A DNA stretch of 64,000 nucleotides from NCBI GenBank assembly GCA_010356995.1, contig ML996692.1, positions 1,215,344-1,279,343 on the forward strand, in the 5' to 3' direction. This document shows, piece after piece, positions 1-11,370 of this stretch (positions are counted from its first letter, which is position 1; the number at the start of each line of letters is the position of its first letter). Position numbers and translations under genes: made by a program. Source of the DNA: Trichodelitschia bisporula (lineage: Eukaryota > Ascomycota > Dothideomycetes > Phaeotrichales > Phaeotrichaceae). The notes beneath the pieces are model-generated. The model was not told the origin of the DNA and ran no database searches. It was given only the letters and a program-made list of their open reading frames with translations.

Positions 1-941
1 GGAAGGATGAGAAACCGCTGGAAGCGGATCAAGGAGCAGGATCACTGTACTGTTAGTATAGGAAGTGAAGGCAGATAAAACTTACCAAAAGGACACTCCG
101 CCACTTTGCCGCGATATAAGGTGGCCCTCTCGTGCCATAGACCACGATCCTTTCTTGGGTACTCCGGAAGCCGAAATTAATCGACAGATTGGATTTTGTT
201 GACAAAGCGGAATATGTTTGTCCTTAGTGCGCCACTCCTTGATGATTCAAGAAATGCTACGAATTTGTGGTACTGGTCGCTGGGCTTGACATCGTTCCTG
301 TGAGCGTTCTTTTGCTTGAAATCAAGCGCAAGCTGAACTGGCCTCATCCAATCCAGGGAAGTGTAGTCCTTGGGTATGGTCATCGTTTTCCAGATCTCCC
401 GCGTTCGCCAATCATCATAAGAACAGGGGCAGCAGTTGCTCCCGAGGAGATGCGCCGCGAGGAATTCGGGGTTCAAGTGAAATGCCGCACCTAAAGCCTC
501 AATGGCCCTCTCGGAAAGGTCCTCGACGACGATGGTGCGGCACAGCACATCTTGGGCCAGCTCCGGCGACAGGCGAAGACTCGCAACGAAATTCGAGGCT
601 TCAACCTGGCTGGTGAATTCGCTGAAACTTTTCTTCACAATGAGTTTGGGGAACCCGCCGTCCCGAGGTGTGTCGATGCAGGTGAATCTTCCTGCGTGGG
701 GCAAGCGCTTGTCTCTGCAGCAGACGCGTTTGACGTGCGGCATGCCGTTTTTAGCCAGATAGCGAACCCCATCGAGGTATGGGAAGGACGATGCAGGGTA
801 CGGGGGAACCCTGGAAGGTGGAGTTGCAGCTGGCTGTGGCGACTTTGATGAGGGACACGACCTGGAGGCTACCGACAAGCCCGGCCGAACTGTGGAAGGC
901 CACTGGTTGGGAGAGATGACGCTTCCACCATCGGCCTCCAA
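1..941 (-). pseudogene. CorA-like fungal hypothetical protein, partial and probably interrupted
   Basis: The minus strand is open from about 976 to 180 and encodes some 265 residues. The segment VVEDLSERAIEALGAAFHLN followed by PEFLAAHLLG resembles the N-terminal module of the large fungal family loosely related to CorA magnesium transporters. The same frame continues past an in-frame TAA at 177-179 with WHERATLYRGKVAECPFG, then a 5' splice site at about 85 and an acceptor near 45, then VILLLDPLP, also typical of that family. The gene therefore runs leftward out of the window. The TAA is a nonsense change, a sequence error, or lies in an intron I could not place. No ATG opens this frame; the listed upper end is a TTG, so an upstream exon is likely missing. 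Family is inferred from motif style only; transport function is not implied. Confidence 0.45.
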
Positions 942-1149
942 GTCATATTTTCCCCGCTCGACGGCCGTCTTGATTACCTGGATTCATGGTTGCTAAGGGT
1001 CCTGACGATGAGACCGTGCATTTCCTGACCGTATCAGCAGTGTACAGCGTATTAAGATGGAATACAAACCTGCCATGTCTTGCATATGGCCACTGGAAAC
1101 CTAAATCGAAGGTCTGGAGAGACCTCCAATACGATCTAGCCAGTCCAGT

Positions 1150-1710
1150 CTACTGTTGAATTGGATGTAGCGACAGTTGGTGCGCCGGACGCCTCGAGGG
1201 GTTGTGACGGGCCAGCGGAGCCGCTCGATTCTTGGCCGCGTTGCTCACCGCCGGGCTCTGGGCGGTGCCCTTCATAGAAGGCGCCGCATTGTTGTCAGGC
1301 CGGCCGGGACGTGCTGATGAGGCTGTAGGCTCCCGTTGAGTGTTTGGTTCACTGCTAACACCGTTGGCTGATTCTTCGCTATTCTGCACACTGCCAGATT
1401 CCTGGCGGTGTTCTCCATCTTGCTGTGTGCCAAAAGGCGCTACGTTATTGTGGGCTCCGCCGAGCCTTGGGGATAAGGTTGCCGGATCCTGTCGAGAGTT
1501 TGATGCACTGGCCACACCGTTCGCTGATTCTTCGCCACTCTGTTCACTGCCAGTCTCCCGGTGGCGTTCTCCATCGTGCATCGTGCTGGAAGGCAGCGTA
1601 TCGCTGACCGCCCCGCCAACACGTGGTGGTAAGGCTGTCAGTTCATGATCAGAATCCGATACGCCGGCTGCACTGCTCGATACAGGAATGATATGGTCAG
1701 CGACGTTCAT
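1150..1710 (-). CDS. Hypothetical 186-residue protein with 52-residue tandem repeats
   Basis: Single-exon frame starting at an ATG. After a 26-residue leader the protein holds two imperfect 52-residue repeats, each beginning R-V/L-GGA and containing EESANGV, followed by a partial third copy beginning RPGRPDNNAAPS. The composition is rich in Ser, Gly, Glu and Gln with no signal peptide or membrane segment, so it is probably disordered. I recognise no family. The repeat conservation on the protein level supports real coding. A donor-like CA|GTAGAC overlaps the stop codon, so the C-terminus may extend through splicing. Its 5' side carries a duplicated 35-bp element (1788-1879). Confidence 0.45.
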   Translation of the reverse strand: MNVADHIIPVSSSAAGVSDSDHELTALPPRVGGAVSDTLPSSTMHDGERHRETGSEQSGEESANGVASASNSRQDPATLSPRLGGAHNNVAPFGTQQDGEHRQESGSVQNSEESANGVSSEPNTQREPTASSARPGRPDNNAAPSMKGTAQSPAVSNAAKNRAAPLARHNPSRRPAHQLSLHPIQQ

Positions 1711-2828
1711 GATGGTTATGCTAGCTTGAGGGCTCGTGGTCGATGACAGTAGGAGAAGATGTAAGAGGCAGAGGAAGAGGGGAAGAAAAACTGCGAGAGT
1801 TAAGCAACCGATCAGGCTGAGGAAGAGGAGGAGGAGGGGATGGTAAACTGCGAGAGTTGTTCAACCGATCAGGCTGAGGCCCAGCCACGACAGCTTTGAG
1901 CTGCTTTGATGTGAGCTACGCCCACAGTGCGCGTGTGCTCCAATAATGGAACATTTTCCGACATGCATTTATTGGCCTACGTAGTAGAATCCATACCTTT
2001 TTCTATGGATTTTGGGGGAGTACGAGGGACCGCAGTGTAAAGCTACATGGGCTTCCGAAAACGAATATGTCGCCAATGAAGAGAGTTCCGCTGGATATAA
2101 CCAGATGCAGATTTGTTGCACAGCAAGTACATCCGTACAGAGTGAGGAATGCTGTCTCGGTTCTACAGTGAAGTCGGTGGACTCGAAGGACATTTGGACG
2201 TTGGTTCAAGCTGCTGACTTATCAGTCAACTACGCAGCGTGGCTGACACGAAGCGGCGGTGCAGGGCGTAAAGGTGTCGGGACGTTGGGGAGTTGATCCG
2301 TTTGACAAAGCCGAGTGGTGGGGGTTCGCATGCTGGAAGGCCAAGCGTCACAGTCATGGCGCCAACTGGTCTACGGGGAAACGTCACTAATTGTTCCTGA
2401 GGCCCAGCAGACCAGACCCAGAAGAACTTCCATCAACTTCGCCTTCCTACGATTCAATAATCTCCGTGTGCCTAGTCTATCTCTCCTACTCATCGCCTCT
2501 TTCACCACTGCTCTCCTAATTGTTATTCACATCTCCCACACTCACCTCCCCGCTTCTAGAACACCGCCCTTCCGACTCCACATTCGCACACCCTTCAGCT
2601 CCACTGCTTTGTACCCCGCTAATCAGCTGCGCCATCTCCTCCGCATGACATCGCTGTCGAGAAGCTCCATAGCTTGCCTTTGAATTCGAGATAAGGAGTC
2701 CCGCATCGCGAAAGACAACATAAACCGCTGTTTAGCGCCACACCCCGAACCGCACATTGCCGCGAGGCAAACCGCATTCTACTCCACGGTTCTTGGGTGT
2801 AGCCTCGCTGCAGTCCACTTCTGCCAAC
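1711..2828. other. Intergenic region with a 35-bp direct repeat
   Basis: No convincing gene. It holds purine-rich sequence and a 35-bp direct repeat at 1788-1822 and 1845-1879 (33 or so of 35 bases alike, period 57) just upstream of the repeat-protein gene on the minus strand. The right part (2400-2828) is pyrimidine-rich and should hold the promoter and leader of the RING gene. Confidence 0.5.
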
Positions 2829-4268
2829 ATGAGCCAACGTCCAGCCGCCCGGGAGTTGGTGTTTTGCCACAGATGCGAGAATGAGTGGTATCGGGACGAG
2901 CACGGACTCCAGTGCCCTCGATGCACGTCAGATTTCATAGAAATCGTAAGTCATGACTGCTTTCCCTCTGCAAGGCTAGCCTGGGCTTAAGTGCGATGAA
3001 GCACGCCAGGCTAGTTGCAATATCACCAGTTACTGATACTGTTCCATAGATCGATGAAGGGCACGACCCGCGGGACGCGTTTACCGATGACGAAGGTGAC
3101 GACTTCAACCCGAACCGCTTCTTCAACGACTTTCACCACGACCTCCATCACCATGTTCACGACCACCACCACCATGCTCACGACGATGACCACCTCCACA
3201 CTCATACACATGATGCTCCAGATCCAGAGGAGGATGTGCCGAACAGCGGCTTTCGGATCCGACCAACGGGACCAAACTCCTACTCCATCTCAGGAACCTA
3301 CATCCAGCCTGGCGGAGCCCGCGCCGACCGCAACGTGCCTCCGCAGTATCCGAATGCAGATGATCCAGCCAGTCTCATAGGGACCCTCGGCAACGTCATG
3401 CTGGGGATGGTTAGTGGTGCAAACTTGACAAGAAATGAAGGGCATATTGGACCTCATGGCGGGCGCTTCACCTATACGACAACTTTCGGTGTCCGTAACG
3501 GGCCGCCAACGCAAGGCCAGCCACCTGCAGATCCTCAGGAGCTTCATCAGTAAGGTCCCCTTCAGCGCTTTAGTCTACTCCTAATCAATATCTAGGCTGT
3601 TTCAACAATTTGCTGCCCCCCCCCCTCCTTTCATGACGGGTCAGCTGCGCGTCCCGCCCGGCTTTGGCTTGCCAGGTCAACCGGGTGCGAACCGGCCAGC
3701 CAACCCAATCGCGCAACTTCTCAACGTTTTGCTGAACCAGACGCATGGTGACGCAGTGTACAGCCAAGAGGCCTTTGACCGTGTTCTTACGCAGCTGATG
3801 GAGCAAAATGGTAGTGATAACGCGCCAGGCCCAGCATCCCAGGACGCCATCGCATCGTTGCCGAGGAAGAAGGTGGATGTCAGCATGTTGGACGACCAAG
3901 GGCGCGGCGAGTGCAGTATCTGCATGGACGAGGTCAAGATTGGCGAGGAGGTCACGCAGCTGTACTGCACGCATTGGTTTCATGGGCAGTGTGTCGGCGC
4001 ATGGCTCTGCGAGCACAACACATGTCCTCATTGCCGCATGGGCATCGAAGAGGGGAGGGAAGCTGCGCGCAACAAGGCCGCGTCGACGAGCGAGTCGAAT
4101 GCTGGCCCCAGCACAGCTACATCCACTTCAGACTCCTCGGTAGCAAGTGATACGCATACCGACAGAGATACAGCCTCTCTTCCTGAGGGAAATGGAGGTC
4201 ATGGTAGTGGCGGCGGCATAACTGGGAGGGTAAGAAGCTTCTTTGGTCGACATCACTCTACCTCTTAG
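2829..4268 (+). CDS. RING-H2 E3 ubiquitin ligase, RNF126/RNF115-like
   Basis: Exons 2829-2945, 3050-3549 and 3596-4268 join in frame to a 429-residue protein. An N-terminal zinc ribbon (C13, C16, C29, C32) is followed by an acidic and very His-rich stretch (about residues 60-95), a linker, and a C-terminal RING-H2 domain starting at about residue 312 (CSICMDE...CTHWFHGQC...CPHC), then a Ser/Thr/Gly-rich tail. The zinc ribbon plus RING-H2 layout is that of the RNF126/RNF115 (BCA2) family, which ubiquitinates misfolded or mislocalised cytosolic proteins. The start is the first ATG before the zinc ribbon. A run of cytosines at the start of exon 3 encodes PPP and is coding. Both introns have good GTAAG donors. 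Confidence 0.9.
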
Positions 4269-4944
4269 GCACGGGATAGAGTTTGACGCGGGCTTGGTCG
4301 ATGTACCATTGTAGTTAAGTCGGATTCCTTATTCCCCTTCCAGGCTGTTTACGGCCCAATGTTTTATAAGCGCGGGATGGACTGTTGGGAGCTTGCGCCA
4401 AATCTGTTGCTTGAGGGAACACTATGATGAATTACGATATCCACGGGAGTTGGGTTTCGAGGTTGTCAAGGATGATGTTAATGCGAAAGCGATCCACAAG
4501 TGATATACCCGTACGTGTCTGCCGTGATTGTATGTACAATCGTAGCTTTGCGGCTCCCATTTTATATTATTTTCTTATTTTATGCGGCTTCATTATCCCC
4601 GGCTTTGATCCATCCATGTCGGCCCCGCATCATGCGATATGTACCGTACGGTACATCCCTACTCCGAGAATCTAACAGCCCCTGCCGGAGGGGTCACCCT
4701 ATGACGTATGTGCCGAAGGAGCAAGCGCTACTAGTAAGGACCTTGATCCGGCGGGGTAGCTCGACTCACTACCGTACAACCAATGGCTTGGTAGCTAAGA
4801 TGCAGTCGCATTAACATCCACTGCAAGTCTCTTCAATTGTCTTAAACTGGTTCATCTGCTTTTTCGCTACCCTTTTGGCCATCCAGTCATCGAGTTGTCA
4901 ATATCATTGTTAAGTTTCAACCCGATAGCTCATGATTCGCAGCA
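4269..4944. other. Intergenic region: RING 3' end and PLD promoter
   Basis: No gene seen. A CCAAT box lies at 4780-4784, about 160 bp before the phospholipase D start codon, in a position consistent with a fungal promoter. The left half should hold the RING gene 3' UTR. Confidence 0.4.
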
Positions 4945-7817
4945 ATGGCGACTCATGAACGCTCCGACGTTGCTCCTCAGCACCAGGCTGCAGTTCAGCT
5001 TCACCATGCTCATGATCACCATGAGCACGAGAAACATCATGAGGAAGAGAAGCATCATGAGCACCATGGCATCAAGGAGCACATTGAGCATCCTTTCTCC
5101 CACGGCGGACATCGCAGTTTCAAGGAGCGCGTTCAGAGTCCCTTTCCCCACCTCCGAGAGAAGCTCAAGAATACGCATCTCTACGACCTCAAGATTCAAG
5201 CTACACACTTCAAGCATAAAGCGGGCAAGTTCACCAACATCGTGAACCCTAACCACCGCCATGACGAGGAGCATGAGAAAGCCACAGACGAAAAACGAAG
5301 CCGCATTTCGGAGAGCCACCGTTTCGAATCGTTTGCGCCCGAGCGTGATGGCAACAACATAAAGTGGTATGTCGATGGACAGGACTACTTCTGGGCGGTA
5401 TCCGTGGCGCTGGAGGCTGCAAAGGAGACGATTTACATCATGGACTGGTGGCTCAGCCCGGAATTGTTTCTCCGGCGTCCGCCATACTTCAACCAAGAGT
5501 GGCGGCTAGATCAAGTTCTCAAGCGCAAGGCTGAGGCTGGCGTCAAGATCTACGTGATTGTGTACCGCGAGGTCGAGGCAGCGCTCACTTGCAACAGCCA
5601 GCACACGAAACATGCCTTGCAGGCGTTGTGCCCAGAGGGCAAGCCGGGCCACGGCAACATCATCGTCATGCGGCATCCGGATCATAATGTTCTCGAGAAC
5701 GCGAGTGATATGACCTTTTACTGGGCCCATCACGAGAAGCTACTGCTCATCGACTACGAGGTCGCCTTTTTCGGCGGACTGGATTTGTGCTTTGGCCGCT
5801 GGGACCAGCGTCAGCATCCGCTTTCCGACGTACACCCTGCGGGCATCCAGCATGAGGTCTTCCCCGGACAGGACTTTAACAACAATCGTATTCTGGACTT
5901 TGCCGGTGTCGATGACTGGGGGTCGAACCAACTGAGCAAGGCTGAGTACGGGCGCATGCCATGGCATGATGTGTCGATGGGTATGATGGGGCCGTGTGTG
6001 TACGATCTCGCGGAGCATTTTGTCTTGCGGTGGAACTTCTGCAAGCGCGACAAGTACAAGCGGGACAAAGAATATCCCTGGCTCGTGCTCGAGGGCCGGA
6101 GTGGCGAAGATGAAGATCTGATTGGAGTGCAGAGACCCAAGTTCCCGGTTGGTGGGTACACACACCATCCGCTGTCGTCTCTGAGCACGAAGGAGCTACA
6201 CGAGCAGGGAACAGTCCACGCCCAGGTTGTCCGCAGCAGCTCGGACTGGAGCAGTGGGATCTTGACGGAGCATAGTATCCAGAATGCCTACTGTCAGATT
6301 ATCCAGAACGCTCAGCATTATGTCTACATCGAGAACCAGTTTTTCAGTAAGTTTACTATCTTATATTTTACTCACATACTGACCCGTCAGTTACCGCTAC
6401 TGGTGAGGAGCAGGCTCCTGTCCAGAACCTCATAGGCAAAGCAATCGTCGAAGCATGCGTACGTGCCGGGAAGGAAGGCCGCAAATTTAGGATCATCGTC
6501 GTGATTCCCGCCATTCCTGGCTTTGCAGGGGACTTGCGTGAAGATGCAGCCATTGGGACGAGGTACGTGCCCTCTGTGAATGAAATATCTTGCTGACCCA
6601 TAAGGGCCATCATGGACTATCAGTACAAGTCCATCCTCCGAGGCGAGCATTCCATAAAGGAGCGAATAAAAGCCGAAGGCGTGAACCCAGATGGTAACCG
6701 TCCTTCCAAGGGTCAAGTTCCGCACTAACCCCTAAGATTATCTATTTTTCTTCAACCTCCGCTCCTACGACCGCCTCAATGCCACCTCCGCCATGCGCGA
6801 TCAGGAAGAGAAATCCGGTATCAAGTACCAAGAGGTACAGCAGGCCGAAGCCGAGGAAATCATGGGTACTGGCGTGCACGACGACACCTCGTCAACCAGC
6901 TCCTCGGACACAGACAGTGGCGACGAGGCGCGGCAGCATGCTGTGGACAGAAAGCGGCGCTTCGAGGCGCATCGCGAGTCCGCCGGCTTGAACGAATCCA
7001 AGTCGACGGAGGACAGCATCGCCAAGAACGCAATGCTCAACACCCCGAAGGTGTCGAAGGAGCCATGGGACAAGGACGACGCCGAGGGCGAGCTGGCAAA
7101 CTTCTTTCAGGAGGAGCTGTATATTCATGCCAAGGTGTGCATTGCGGACGATCGGATTGCCATCTGCGGCAGTGCGAATCTCAACGATCGGAGTCAGTTG
7201 GGGATTCATGATAGCGAGATTGCGGTCGTTATGGAGGATACGCGCGTGTTGGACAGCACAATGGATGGTCAGCCGTTCCAGGCTGGGTATCACGCAGCGA
7301 CGCTGCGGCGCCTGCTGTGGCGCGAGCATTTGGGTCTCTTGCCGCCGCAGGAATTGAATGACAAGGAGGATGATAATCGGCTACCGCCGGGCATGGCCGG
7401 GAATGATGTGTTTGAGGGGCGGGAGTATGAGCTTGTTGCTGATCCGCTCGCGGATAAGGTCTGGGGGATGTGGACTGAGAGCGCGACGGTGAATACGGGG
7501 GTGTTTAGGGACTTGTTTCACGCCGACCCGGATGATTCGAGTGAGTCCTTTCTGTCGTACGAGGAATGGGTTGGGGGCTAATGGTCGCAGTTCGCACCTT
7601 TGAGCAGTACGAGGAGTTCACGCCGAATCCGAAGAAGGACAAGGAGCATAAGCAGGGCCATCTTTACGTCAAGGATTTGTCGCCTGAGCAGGTCAAGAAG
7701 CGGCTGGATAAGGTTCAGGGGCATCTTGTTTGGATGCCGATGGATTTCTTGTGCGAGGCTGAGATGGCTGAAAAGGGGTTGCAGGTCAATTCCATAACGG
7801 AGAGTGTTTATACTTGA
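4945..7817 (+). CDS. Phospholipase D (PLD1-type, two HKD motifs)
   Basis: Exons 4945-6346, 6391-6562, 6605-6693, 6737-7540 and 7591-7817 join in frame to 897 residues. Both catalytic HKD motifs are intact: HHEKLLLID (H263, K265, D270) and HAKVCIADD (H685, K687, D692). The enzyme hydrolyses phosphatidylcholine to phosphatidic acid and choline. It lacks an obvious PX or PH domain; instead the N-terminus has a His/Glu-rich run (about residues 19-42). This matches the shorter fungal PLD1-like proteins rather than yeast Spo14. Between the HKD halves lies an acidic, Ser-rich insert (about residues 590-640), probably disordered. The last intron (7541-7590) has a GTGAGT donor and CTAATG branch site; without it the frame stops at 7581. 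Confidence 0.92.
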
Positions 7818-8023
7818 TTGCACTGGGGGTAGGAGAGGCTTCTTTCGTGCACAGCTGGCTTTGGGGTGTTGGTTTGGAGTGCTGGGTGTTGGGAGCCGGC
7901 GTCCGGTCAACATGGCAATGAGGATGGGAGGGGGCTGTGGTTCACTTGCTTAGCATAGCATAACGGCCAGCCTTGCGTTCACAACGGATACATTCCTAAC
8001 TCCACCTGCCTCCCCCTTCCCCC

Positions 8024-9716
8024 CTACGCCACCCCCGTCTCAACCGCCCTCACAAGTCGAACCCACTGCGCCGGCAAAACGGCACTCACCGTCGGCCCCA
8101 CCGTCACCGTAGCTTCATACCGCGTCGTACTCGGCCCCTCCACCTTACCGCCGGTGATAGGGACGTACATCACCTCCCCCACGCCCTCAACCGCGCACCC
8201 ACCAAAATCTCCCCCTATCCCCGCTCCCGCCGCCGCGCCCGGGACTGCTAGCAAGGGCCTGTATCCCGCCTCAATGGTCTTCGGGCAGGCTACGTCGTCA
8301 CTGAGCAGCGTGTTGCACCCTTTAGCCGCGGCGTATGCCTCCCAGCCTACGCTGCCAGGCGGTAGGTCGCCGATATTGAAGCTATGCGGCGCGCGGCTCG
8401 ATCCGTACCGCGTGTACGCGTGGTCCATGTACGTCGGGAAGAAGGTTGGACGCAGGGAACTCAGCGCTGACGGGGCGAGCACCATCGTCGCATTTACCCG
8501 GCGGCCGCACGGCGCGAAGTACGGGTCGTACGGGCGGTACATGCCGTTGTTCGCGGGGGTTGGGCGGGGTGGGAGGACGGTCGCGGATTCAGCGCCGAGG
8601 GAGCGGAGGATTAGCAGCGCGGAGGGGCTGGTGAGGGTGGTCCCGCTGTACACGGCGTGGTTCGGGCGCCCGTGGTGTGTGCTCGGCGCTGCGGGAGCAC
8701 CGCAGAGATTCGAGCTGGGGGCGGGCCAGTAGAAGAGCGTGCCCCGCTGAGCGGTAAGGCGGCATGTAGCCGTTGGCGCGGGGGTGGGACAGGAGCGGAT
8801 GCGCGTGCAGGGCGGGGCGAGGGTTTGGAATGCGAAATTCGGGAGCGTGCCGCTTTTCTTGGACGCGAAGAAGGCGAAGAGCGTGCTGGAGAGGTAGCTG
8901 AATGTGCTGCTGTCGTAGGCGGCGTATGCGGCTGGACAATTTGCGTCTTCGAGGGTGCAGGTGGGTCGAGGGCCGGGGAATATTTCTTCAACGCTGAGGG
9001 CGGTGGCGGAGGGGAAGGTTAGTGTTACGGGTGTTTCGGTGGGGGCGAGGACGCGCGGGATGCCGTCGCAGAGGCGCAGGGTGGGGATGCTCGTGTTTGT
9101 GTACATGGTGAAGAGGGTGGAGGTGTATTGCGTGCGGGTCGCGATCACCGGCGTTCCGGACGCGTTGGTGATGTACGACCGGGACATGCTGCTGTAGTCC
9201 AGGTGCGACTGGTAGCACTGGTATACCTCCGGCGCGGCGGCGCCGGTGACTCGGCCCGCGAAGTTCGCTGTCACGGCGGGTTGGGCTGGGGGTATTAGCT
9301 TGGAGTGAGTATCTGCGGGCGGACCCACGTTGCTGATACCCGGGTCCCCAGCGGGGCATACCGCCCATTTGGTCGCCCATCATTAGGCCACCTAGAACGG
9401 CGGCGCCGGGGGGGAGGGCGGCCATTTGGGGGGAGGCTTTTCCTTGCCCGTTTTCTGGTTGTTGGTTGCCGAGCATGTCGGCGAAGGCGCCGGCCATCAT
9501 GGAGGCGAAGGCGTCGCTGGGGAGGGGTGTGGGTTTGGGTGGGGTGGCTGAGTGGGTTACTGTGACGGTGGCGAGAGATACAGATGTCCAGGAGATGGCG
9601 GTACTCGTGTGTGTCCGTGGGGCTGCTGGAGAGGGCGAGGTTGTGTTCGGAGCGTTGGACAGCGCGAGGCTGTGACCTGCGAGCGCAGCGGCGAGAGCGA
9701 TTTGGAGGAACATCAT
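8024..9716 (-). CDS. Secreted hypothetical protein, Ser/Thr/Pro-rich
   Basis: Exons 9716-9329 and 9285-8024 on the minus strand join through a 43-nt intron (CTAATA branch) to 549 residues. The N-terminus (MMFLQIALAAALAGHSLAL) is a clear signal peptide. It is followed by a Thr/Ser/Pro-rich and Met/Gly-rich stretch, then a Cys-containing region (about residues 130-549) with spaced cysteines such as CYQSH, CTLEDANC and CGRRVN. This layout is common among secreted or wall-associated fungal proteins of unknown function. I see no catalytic motif, internal membrane segment or GPI signal. Coding is supported by the long frame and clean splice; function is unknown. Confidence 0.75.
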
Positions 9717-10208
9717 GATGGGTATAGGACAGAACCGCGTTCAGTATCCAGTCCACCTCCAATGGCACAAGCGTAGATATATCAGACACCATTGCGGGTA
9801 GAAGATTTCCATATATCCGCCACTTCTCGATCAGCCGTCACTTCGGCAGCTGTTAGAAGGCCATCTCGTGTTGCAAAGTGGACTCATACCGGAGAACCAT
9901 CGACAGCAGGACTTGAAGCTTCAGATCACTCTAAATTCCAGAAGGGAAAGTGCGGGGCAGACAGCGGACAGCGATAGCCCTGTTAAATGAGACGACATCT
10001 TGCTATTTATTTCGTAACGCCTCGCCCAAAATCCGGTCTCGGTCCAATATAAGCGCTTGGCTCAAATCTTCATCCATATCCCTTGATTGCCTGCGGATTT
10101 TGAGTGCCACCAACACCCAAGGAAGTGCCAACTTGCGTCCGCGGGCTACAAGTCCGGAGTCGGACAACCACTGCGGTAATCATAAGGGCGCCGGCAGCCG
10201 GGAAAACC
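9717..10208. other. Intergenic region between two minus-strand secreted-protein genes
   Basis: No gene seen on either strand. It should contain the promoter of the 9716 gene and the 3' UTR of the fasciclin gene. Confidence 0.4.
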
Positions 10209-11370
10209 TCAAAACATTCCGAATACGGGGTCAACGAGCCGATCCGCTATCCAGATGCAGCCGTTTCCAGCGCAGCGGTTCGCCAGCATTATCCTCGCGT
10301 TGTTAACGAACAACTCGCCGGATCCCTTCACGGGTTCGTAAATGGTGAGGTTGATATCCGCGCGGTGCGAAAAGATTTTGAACTCTCCCTCGGTCCGGAT
10401 AGCAGTCATTATGTCCTCGAATGTGGCGCATGTGGGAACAGTGAGGCTCCAAGCGAGGAGATGCGATGACAGAGCAAAGTTGAACGGTGCACGCAGGAGC
10501 TTCGTGTAGTTGGACGGCAGTAGGTCAAATGCTGTGTTAGACGGAAGAATAGCAAACGGATGTGGCGTGGTGCACGTAACGCCCTCGGGACCGCGGCGGT
10601 CGCCCAGTCGCTTCATGATGCCGTAGAGGACTTCGGTAATGATAGCTGTCCAATTTGAGAGCTGCGGCTCGGCGAGCACGAGGTCCGTCATAGTTTTGCC
10701 CTCTGCCTTCGGTGAAGCGTCCAGTACTGTTGCTTTGCCGGTACCGTTGCGCAATGCGATACCGAAGCTCGAGGCATAAGGGTCCAGGAAGCGGCTGATT
10801 TTGTAAACAACCCCATTTTCGGCTGCTATACCGCTGAGGTTGACTTGCGACCGGTAGTACCCGGCTTCGACGTAGGCCTCGCCGCTAGCAGCTGAGATAT
10901 GGAGCGGATATCCCTCCACTGATTGTATGACTGAGTTGGATTCTCCAGCGGCAATTGTCGTCTGCGCAGCAGGCACTTCGGCAAGATGCGCGCGGAGGAG
11001 GGAGAGAAGAAGCGGGTAGTTTTGAGGAAGCGAGAAATTTGAAAGCAACTGTTCTGGAATCCTCGCAAATGCCTCAAACCGTCAGTGGGAACAGAAGCAT
11101 CTTCGATGCAGGCCTACCTCATTGCTAGGAGCAAAGAATTGGAATCTGTAGCCGGCTTTTGTGCTGCTAAAGCGTTCTTCGATGTCTTGGGGCATGTCAA
11201 CAACATCCACAGGGACATGAACGAGCCTTGCCTCGATTGGAGATCGCGCCTCCGGTCTTCGCTATGATGGAAGCCAAACTGCTAAGCTGGGGATCGCTCC
11301 GAATAACATCCAGGATCGTGGCGGCATTGGCGCAGATGCCGAAGAGGAAAAAAGAGCCGAAGAGAAGCAT
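10209..11370 (-). CDS. Secreted fasciclin (FAS1) domain protein
   Basis: Exons 11370-11232, 11185-11118 and 11072-10209 give 356 residues in frame. MLLFGSFFLFGICANA is a signal peptide. The first FAS1 repeat shows ILDVIRSDPQLSSLASII, then the H1-like box FFAPSNEAF and the H2-like box NGVVYKISRFLDPY; a second copy shows FAILPSNTAFDLLP and GCIWIADRLVDPVF. FAS1 proteins mediate adhesion at cell walls or vacuoles. The first intron (11231-11186, 46 nt) must use a GC donor (CGAG|GCAAGG) with acceptor CCCCAAG; it alone restores the frame between the signal-peptide exon and the rest. A GT donor 10 nt further on would make a 36-nt intron and is less likely. Several N-glycosylation sites are visible. 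No GPI signal. Confidence 0.82.

Noticed and set aside
8154-9022. Plus-strand frames of 121-192 codons
   Set aside because: Antisense to the secreted protein gene, caused by strong GC bias at codon position three.
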